DNA from: Tipula vernalis
Lineage: Eukaryota > Arthropoda > Insecta > Diptera > Tipulidae
DNA length: 64,000 bases
NCBI GenBank assembly: GCA_958295665.1
Contig: OY282560.1
Coordinates: 40,735,044 to 40,799,043, forward strand
Reading direction: 5' to 3'
Positions 57,299 to 64,000 of the stretch are shown here, one piece after another. The notes under the pieces are model-generated. The model was not told the DNA's origin. It searched no databases and saw nothing but the letters and a program-made list of their open reading frames with translations. Position 1 is the stretch's first letter; every line of letters starts with the position of its first letter. Made by a program: the position numbers and the translations under genes.

Positions 57299-60200
57299 TT
57301 TATTTTTTTTTTATTTATTTACTGGAGGGCCATGTGGGCGATAAGCCACCTCGCACCGCGACCTAAAAGATCTATTGTGCTGGACCCTACTTAATTATCC
57401 GTCCAGTCAATATTCAGGCTCTTAATGAATCTGACAATACTACTGGCCGGTACAAGTTACATACTATCCGGGCTCATTGTTCTCCCTCCTAGATGTTGCA
57501 GTCTTTGCTGGAAAATGGCTGGGCAATGGCACAGAACATGTTCCGCTGATTCCGCTTCCAGACCGCAGAAGCGGCATCCATCTGTCGTACTTAGGCCCAT
57601 CTTCTTAAGGTGATACCTTAAGGGGACATGACCTGTGAGGAAGCCAGTAAGCAGCCTCAACTCAGGTTTTCTAAGTTCAAGACACTCCTTAACCCTGACA
57701 GACTAAGGTGATATAAATTTCTTCGCCTGCCGTAAACCTGGAATTCTGCGCCAGTAGGAGGACTTTTGAACATCCTCCCAGCGTTTTACCGCTGCTCTAA
57801 GGTGTCCCTTAGTGACACCGCAGAAGGGTTCTGGTCCAAAAAATGGAGAGACAGAACCCTCACGGGCGAGGCCATCAGCTGCCTCGTTTCCTTCGATTCC
57901 AGTATGACCTGGCACCCACATAAGTGTTACCTTATTTGAGCCTGCCAGATGTTTAATAACCTTCAGACAATCCCATACCAGCCTTGACTCAACGGTACAA
58001 GACCTAAGAGCTTTTAAGGCTGATTGGCTGTCTGATACAATATAAATCTTTGCATCGTTTAGGCCTTTTGCTATGCCTAACCTAGCGCAAAGTTCTATAG
58101 CATGTACTTCTGCTTGAAAAACGGTGGCATTTGTACCCAAGGACTTCGAGAGGGTAGTGCCACTCCCGTGTATTCCTATCCCCGCCCCATCTTCCGTTTT
58201 TGATCCATCTGTAAACCATACCATGGACCCTCGCTCAAATGATGGTCCACCTGCCCTCCACACATCCCGGTCAGGTAACCTAACACAGAATGGTTTGTGG
58301 AAGTCCAGTTTAGCTGGCATATAGTCGGAAGGCATTCCTATGGTAGGGTCTGTCTGAAATTCCTTAAGGATTTCCATATGACCCACCATATTGCCTGGCT
58401 TGATATTTCCTTCCGCCTGCATTTTCAGGGCCATACTTGCAGCGTCCTTTTTAATATGCAGGTGTAACGGTGTCAGTCCTAGAAGTGTCTCCACCCCCGC
58501 GGTTGGACACGACTTCATTGAGCCCGTAACACCGATGCAGGCTACACGCTGAACCTTATTCAATAAGGTTTGCGTTGTCTTCTGCTCAGTTTTAGGCCAC
58601 CATACAACCGATGCGTAGGTGACCATAGGCCTAATGATTGTAAGAAATGACCAGTAGATCATTTTTGGTTGTAGTCCCCAAGTACGCCCATAGAGTCTTT
58701 GACAGGCCCAGAGAGCCTTGATGGCTCTATTTTGAACTTTCAACAAATGTTGGTTCCAGTTCAGTCTTTGATCTAGGATAACCCCTAGATATTTAACCTC
58801 GCTGGAAAAAGGAATAGTAGTACCGTTTAACGAGGGAGCTGTAAGCGCAAGCTTTGTCCTCCTCGTAAAAGGAACAATGACAGTTTTGCTTGGATTGACA
58901 CTGAGTCCTTCCTGGTAACACCACTGCCATATTATATTGAGTGCATTTTGCATGCGATCAGAAATGACCTCATCAAACTTGCCTCTGATTATGATAGCCA
59001 CATCATCCGCATAGCCATGGACATCAAACCCATGGCTACTCAGAAGGACCAGTAGTCTGTCAATAACCAATGACCACAAAAGAGGAGATAATACCCCTCC
59101 TTGGGGACAGCCCTTTACGGCCTTGATGGTTACTGATTCGCCACCTAGTCTGGCAGTAATCTCACGATGTTCCAGCATGGAACGGATCCACCTAATTGTG
59201 GAAAGTGGAACCCTTTTTCCCATTGCTGCCCTCTCTATAGATCCATAGGAGGTATTATCAAACGCCCCCTCAATGTCCATAAAGGCACAAAGGGCAATTT
59301 CTTTATATGTCACTGCTTTTTCAATCCTCGTGACTAGCCCGCTAAGGGCCATAACCGTGGATTTACCAGTTTGATACGCAAACTGGTCCCGATGCAGCGG
59401 ATTCTTTCCAAGGACCTCACTTCTTATTTGATAGTCCAGGATTTTTTCCATCGTCTTCAAAAGAAACGATGTGAGGCTAATTGGCCGATATGCCCTGGCC
59501 TGGGTGTCTGGGCGACCCCCGCCCTTTGGTATAAAGACCACATTTACTTTCCTCCACAGTTTCGGAATATAGTTAAAAGCATAACTTGCCCGAAACATCT
59601 GGATCAAGCTGGGGAGTATTTCCTCAATACCTTTTTGAAGTAAAGCTGGAAAGATACCATCCCCTCCAGCGGATTTGAAAGGTTTGAAAGACCCAATAGC
59701 CCATCGAACCTTGCTGGGTGTGAAAATTTTCCCAGAGAGACTCCAGATCCTACTGTGAGGCGAATAGGCCACCTCACTCGAAGGATAATATGAGTCCTCT
59801 TGGGCTCCTACCACTACTGAATCCAGAAAGTGGGTCTCTAACAGTACCTCTAAGGTTTCCTTCCGGTTTTCAGTGAACCCCCCATCTTGCTTCTGGAGAA
59901 GTCCTAAACCATTTGAATGATCCCTGGAAAGGACTTTCTGGAGACGAGCTGCAGAAGGCAATTCATTGATTCCCTCACAGAAATTCCTCCAGGTAGCCCT
60001 TTTGGATCTCCTTAGTTCGAGATTATATTCCGTCAAGGCCATCTTATACTCGCCCCATTCACCGGTGCGTTTAGCCTTGTTAAATAATCTTCTCGATTTT
60101 TTCCTCAGTTTACCCAGCGTCCCGTTCCACCAAGGGACCATCTTTGTGGACTCTCTTCGCTTAACTGGGCAGCTGTTCTCGTAAGCCAAGTGTATAGAGT

Positions 60201-60661
60201 TATGCAGCTGGTTTGAACAGATCTCCAAACCCTCTGGAGACTCTATGTTCCCCACAACCGAGGGCATTTCTGATTCGAGTGAGACTCTATAAGAGTCCCA
60301 GTCGGTCAGTTTTGGAATTCTGATTTCCTGCCGCTGCATGGTCTCAGCCGCCAAATCGAATCTGATGTGCAAGTGATCCGATAATGAGGCCTCTTCAGAC
60401 ACATGCCAGTTTTTGACCAAGTCGCTAAAATGCGGACTAGCAAGTGTCAGATCTAGGACCTCTTGCCTAATCGCATTTATAAAAGTAGGTTTCCTTCCCC
60501 TATTGACAATGTCTACATTATTTGAGATCAGAAATTCAAAAAGGTACTCACCCCTGTTATTGATGTCCGTGCTACCCCACACCGTGTGGTGCGCGTTTGC
60601 ATCGCATCCTATCAGGTAGGCCAGCCCATTGCGTTTGCAACGAGCTATGAGCCGCCTAACT
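57299..60661 (-). mobile_element. LINE copy C (LOA/I-like), 5'-truncated, nearly intact ORF2
   Basis: This is a 3.36-kb LINE flanked by exact 12-bp duplications, with an A-rich tail and a 3' UTR of about 145 bp. It starts inside the endonuclease domain, the usual result of incomplete reverse transcription. It is inserted in a decayed hAT element. It is the best-preserved member of the family that includes copy A and probably supplied none of the other copies, as it lacks ORF1 and the 5' UTR. Confidence 0.92.
57457..60661 (-). pseudogene. LINE copy C ORF2: endonuclease, RT, RNase H, zinc knuckle; one stop
   Basis: One frame runs from the element border at 60,661 to 57,457, broken only by TAG at 57,703-57,705. 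Positions below count from the Met at 60,582. Upstream of it the endonuclease reads YLIGCDANAHHTV. The endonuclease ends at about residue 75 (SLSDHLHIRF). RT occupies about 340-610: WRKVNVVFIPKGGG, CAFMDIEGAFDN (motif A, Asp 435), KGCPQGGVLSP (490-500), YADDVAI (525-531), VKYLGVILD. RNase H is at about 788-905: VWFTDGSK, FQAEVHA, VSDSQSALKAL, WVPGHTGIEGNEAAD; all catalytic acids are present. After the stop comes the knuckle CRFCGLEAESAEHVLCHCPA. The family assignment (RT followed by RNase H, DIEGAFDN) points to LOA or a close I-group clade. Confidence 0.9.
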
Positions 60662-60673
60662 TCAAAATCCCAT
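60662..60673. repeat. Target-site duplication, right copy (LINE copy C)
   Basis: TCAAAATCCCAT, second copy; adjacent bases differ from the left copy. Confidence 0.88.
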
Positions 60674-60699
60674 ACAAATTATACTTTTAATATTCTTGA

Positions 60700-60961
60700 A
60701 AGTAAACTGAACAACTTGTGCAACAGAGAGAGGGTGCTGTTTGACTCCACCAATATTCTTTAGTATTTGGAAGAACTGAAGGCTGATACTGAATTGTACA
60801 TGCTGTCTTAAGTAGTTTTGGGAACATCAGCAACTCAGGTGTCTGTAGAGAGGGTTTTTAGTGCATTAGCAAATATCCTAATACCAAAGTGCACAAGATT
60901 ATCCAAATAACATTTAAATAATATTTTGTTTTTTAAATTAAATAAACATCTTTTAGATTAG
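60700..60961 (+). pseudogene. hAT transposase C-terminal dimerisation domain
   Basis: The frame reads LGTSATQVSVERVFSALANI, then LIPKCTRLSK, a stop, and HLNNILFFKLNKHLLD, ending with TAG at 60,961. This is the conserved hAT C-terminal motif (ATSxxSERVFSxxGxxxxxxRxRLxxxxxxxLLFL). Two stops interrupt it. With 56,786-57,061 it forms one hAT remnant split by LINE copy C. Confidence 0.75.
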
Positions 60962-61371
60962 ATTTGAGTAAGCTAAGTTTATGACATAGGAAGATGGGAG
61001 TATGATACTTTCTGATTTTGAGGCTAGTACTCAGATCGATTTCGAATGAAATTTTCAATACTAATTTACGCCAAAAGCACGAGGCGACGAGCCCAGAACT
61101 TTGAAACAAGACTGTGAACATACGTGTACCGTACAATTTCATAATAGTTTACCGCATTAATTTTTCTTAATTTAAAGAAAATCAGTATAAATGATTATAA
61201 AACTATCCGGTTACCCCATTTATTTTGTTTTGCCATTCATGTGAATGGTAAAATTAATTGTTTTAAAACTTAAAGCATAGTTGTCTGTTTTGCGAGTCAT
61301 TGTTTTACGATACCGAAATAAGTTGTTTTCCGCTCTGATATCAGTACCATAAAGTGCTATTTTCCGAACAG
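60962..61371. other. Spacer, nothing recognised
   Basis: About 410 bp of AT-rich sequence. It may include the end of the hAT element but no terminal repeat is identified. Confidence 0.5.
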
Positions 61372-63267
61372 TACACGAAAAAAAATAATTTCTAATATGA
61401 AGAAAAAACGGATTAATTCAAGAAAATTTGTAAATCATTTTTCAGCTAAACGAAATTTTTCTCACCACAAACTTTACGTTTCTCAATTTGAAATTTTTCT
61501 AAAATATTAAAGTTATCTTTATTTGTTTGATATGAGAAAATTAACTTCTTGGTGCAAGCAAACATGATTACAAATGAGAATATAGCTTTTCTTGATGGTT
61601 AACTATTATTTCTTAAGTTAAACGAAATAGGTTTGTTTGTAGAAACTGATTCTTCTGATTGAAAACTAGAGATTCTTAGGTTGAGAAACATGTTTTTTTA
61701 TTAGGTAACATCATTTCTATTGTTTGGATTTTCTTGTATGTATCTGTTTATTTCTTATATGAAACTGGCTAATTCTTGACTAGGAAATGAATTTATGAAT
61801 CTAATGCGTGGGTCTTCTTGGATGCATCTATTTAATTCTTAAACAAAATTTGCTATTTCTTGACTATAGAAAATAATTTATGAATCTTTTGTTTTTGATT
61901 TCTTGCATGCATCGTTCTACTTCTTCCAGGGAACTTGACTCGAATTAAATATCCGTAATATTTTACTTTCTTTATTGGTCTCAAGAAATTGCCCCAATTC
62001 TGAAATGACAACAAGAATATGAAATAGTAATTTATATCCTTAATATTATTTTGCAAAACTAACCAAATCTAATGGCGCAACCACATCACTAGCTCGAGAA
62101 GAGCCGAACGGGGACTGAGTTCGGATAAGGAGGAGTTTGTTGAGTAGGTACTTGAAAAACTAGTAGTTGGATACAAATTGGCCGTTGAATATCACTTACA
62201 TTTTCAAATGTTTCCAGAAATCCTTTTTTTTCCACTTTACACCACAGTTTAAAAAATCTAAGTTTTTTTACATAAACAAAAGATAAAGAATATTTTCAAA
62301 AAATCACACTTTTAAAATGACAAAACTTTTTTACGTTCTTCACTGTTGATGGTTCGCGATAGATTCCTTTTTGGAATACATCTATTAAATAATGGTAATC
62401 TATATAACATTATAACAATTTAACTATTCTTTTCTTGTATCAAGAAAGGCTTCGTCAGTTGATATACTTTGTTTTCTTGTTATGAGAAATAAGTTTTTCA
62501 TATTATGAAATAATTTCTTGTATCAAAAATGTTCTCTCAGATTGAGAAATTTTTATTCAAATGAAAAATGCGATTTTTAAATAAGATCGTTTGAGATAAG
62601 AAAATGTTTTCTTGTCCTGAGAAACGTAAAATAATAGTTTTCTTGTTAAGAGAGTTTATTAAGAAAAAGTTTTTTCAATTGAAGGTTTTCTCTCAGTTCA
62701 AGAGTACTATGGGAAAATTAGTGGTTTCAAAGAGAGAAGAAACTTTTCTTGTTGTACCGCCTAATTAATTGATCTACTAATCTAAATAATTTGATATGGT
62801 ACACATAGCATATGTATTTCAAAATGGCGTGTAATTTATGCCCTTCATTTTTGAGAAAAGGTTCCATTTCGTTTTAAGAAAAAATCTATCTTATCTTTAA
62901 TATTTCAATAGTTTCCCGAATCAAGAAATTGCTTTTGCGTTCATCAAGAAAATTTTTAATTTTTAAAATAACCAATTTCAAGAAAATTGGACAATATAGT
63001 TTGAGAAAATGGTCAATTTCTTGTTGCAAGAAAAATTGGAAACAAAACAATCATATTTTTCTCCATTCGTTGATTTCGTTTTTTCAATCAAGAATTTTAA
63101 GCAGTTATAGAAGCAAGAACTAAATCTCAAATTACAATTATGCAACAAATCTTAACTCAAGAAATTTTTGATCAGTGCAAGAAACACAAATCTTATATGA
63201 AGAAAAACTCGCAAGAAATAAGAAAAAAAAATCCGTTCGTGATGACAAGCCTAGTTTTTGTAGTGTA
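61372..63267. repeat. Region of degenerate TTTCTTG/CAAGAAA inverted motifs, possible non-autonomous transposon
   Basis: Over about 1.9 kb, short words TTTCTT, TTCTTG, TCAAGAAA, TGAGAAA and CTCAATT recur every few tens of bases, often as near-palindromes such as TTTCTTGTTGCAAGAAA at about 63,018, TTCTTGTATCAAGAAAG near 62,434 and TTTCTTGTTATGAGAAA near 62,474. The borders TACACGAAAAAA (61,372) and TTTTTGTAGTGTA (ending 63,267) are weakly inverted. They would be flanked by TA if it is a transposon. No protein is encoded. A non-repetitive stretch lies at about 62,060-62,330. Confidence 0.5.
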
Positions 63268-64000
63268 TGAAATAAAAGATGTTGCCAAAGTTAATGTATT
63301 GTAAAAATGAAAAATGCCATTTCAGTTTTTTCTGTGTGGTACCCAGATCGAAAGTAGAAAAAAATATATTCGAAGTGAAGTAGCCTTTTATCAAAGTACA
63401 AATCTTCAAATATTTTTCACGCGAAAAGAATGTATTAAAGACATTTTGTCAAATTTTGACGTTAATCACTTTGAAGCTGTTGTTGGTTGGATATCCGAGC
63501 ATATTTATATAAAACGATGATTTTCCAGTGTAAAAAATGGGGATTTGAATACCCTGGTGCTAAAAAAAAATTAATTGATAAAGTGTCCACCAGATCGATA
63601 ATTTAAATCAGGAGCGCCCGATATAAATTTTGATTAATTTTTTTAACTAAAATATTTTGGATATTATGTAGGTAGCTAACATTAGACTGCTTATGAATTT
63701 GTAAAAAAACATGGAATATAGATCAAGCATAGTGTATTCTTATATTTCTCATTTTTATCGTATTTAGCATAAACGCCCTTCTTTAAAACAAGCTTTTATA
63801 TGGAAAGTTTACATTTATAAAATTGTCACTATCACACCCAAAATATTCAAAAACTTCAAAATTTTAATATTTTACAAACAAAATTTCATTTCTATTTCAC
63901 GAGGAAAGCAATAGATTTTTGGAGACCGCGTTAAACACGAGTTTTCACTGGGAATCGATATGACCGAGTGAGCACTAGACTTTATTTTGAGTAGAAAACT
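63268..64000. other. AT-rich spacer to window end
   Basis: No gene recognised. A 68-codon open frame at 63,314-63,520 has no recognisable motif. Confidence 0.5.

Noticed and set aside
58124..60619. Plus-strand open frames over LINE copy C
   Set aside because: Antisense of the intact minus-strand ORF2 with full RT and RNase H motifs.
62929..63520. Short plus-strand open frames near the window end
   Set aside because: They lie in or beside the TTTCTTG/CAAGAAA motif region, are low in complexity, and match no family.

Overview
The window looks like gene-poor, repeat-dense (heterochromatic) DNA of an arthropod, most likely a higher fly. This rests on the mix of elements seen: R1-like, LOA/I-like and I-clade LINEs, BEL/Pao and Ty3/gypsy LTR elements, hAT remnants, and AT-rich spacer. 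I see no convincing single-copy host gene, rRNA or tRNA. Species and chromosome position cannot be read from the sequence.

Layout. 1-5.1 kb: a decayed gypsy integrase tail (+) interrupted by a nearly full-length R1-like LINE (-) with an exact 15-bp target-site duplication. 5.1-5.8 kb: a perfect 8-bp tandem array of about 88 copies. 5.8-9.1 kb: AT-rich spacer. 9.15-12.45 kb: a decayed LINE (+, copy A) with internal deletions. 13.3-22.0 kb: at least three decayed BEL/Pao elements (-). Two share one LTR; one gag carries a hairpin insertion with an 11-bp target-site duplication; one RNase H region is split by a second perfect array of the same octamer. 22.0-25.9 kb: AT-rich spacer. 25.9-26.3 kb: a LINE 5' end that stops 35 nt into its first ORF, exactly where a satellite begins.

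26.3-46.6 kb is the dominant feature: about 20.3 kb of tandem satellite with a monomer near 170 bp (about 119 copies). It has multi-monomer higher-order periods: roughly 0.86 kb on the left, 1.1-1.26 kb in the middle, and dimers and trimers within a roughly 2.05-kb repeat on the right. Shared rare variants also link segments 10.06 kb apart. 46.6-49.7 kb: a second LINE (+, copy B), truncated in its endonuclease, carrying a small TIR element in its RNase H region.

49.7-52.8 kb: AT-rich spacer with a (CA)n tract and three TTGCACCAA motifs. 52.8-54.9 kb: a 5'-truncated I-clade LINE (+) with a poly-A tail. 55.4-56.3 kb: a possible gypsy LTR and gag start. 56.8-61.0 kb: a decayed hAT transposase (+) split by a 3.36-kb LINE (-, copy C) with a 12-bp target-site duplication and a reading frame broken by one stop. 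61.4-63.3 kb: an unusual region dense in degenerate TTTCTTG...CAAGAAA inverted motifs.

The elements do not form a pathway. They record nested insertion: gypsy then R1-like LINE, hAT then LINE, BEL then hairpin element, LINE then TIR element, around a satellite evolving by unequal exchange. A long higher-order satellite flanked by retroelements is compatible with centromeric or pericentromeric DNA, but that is inference.
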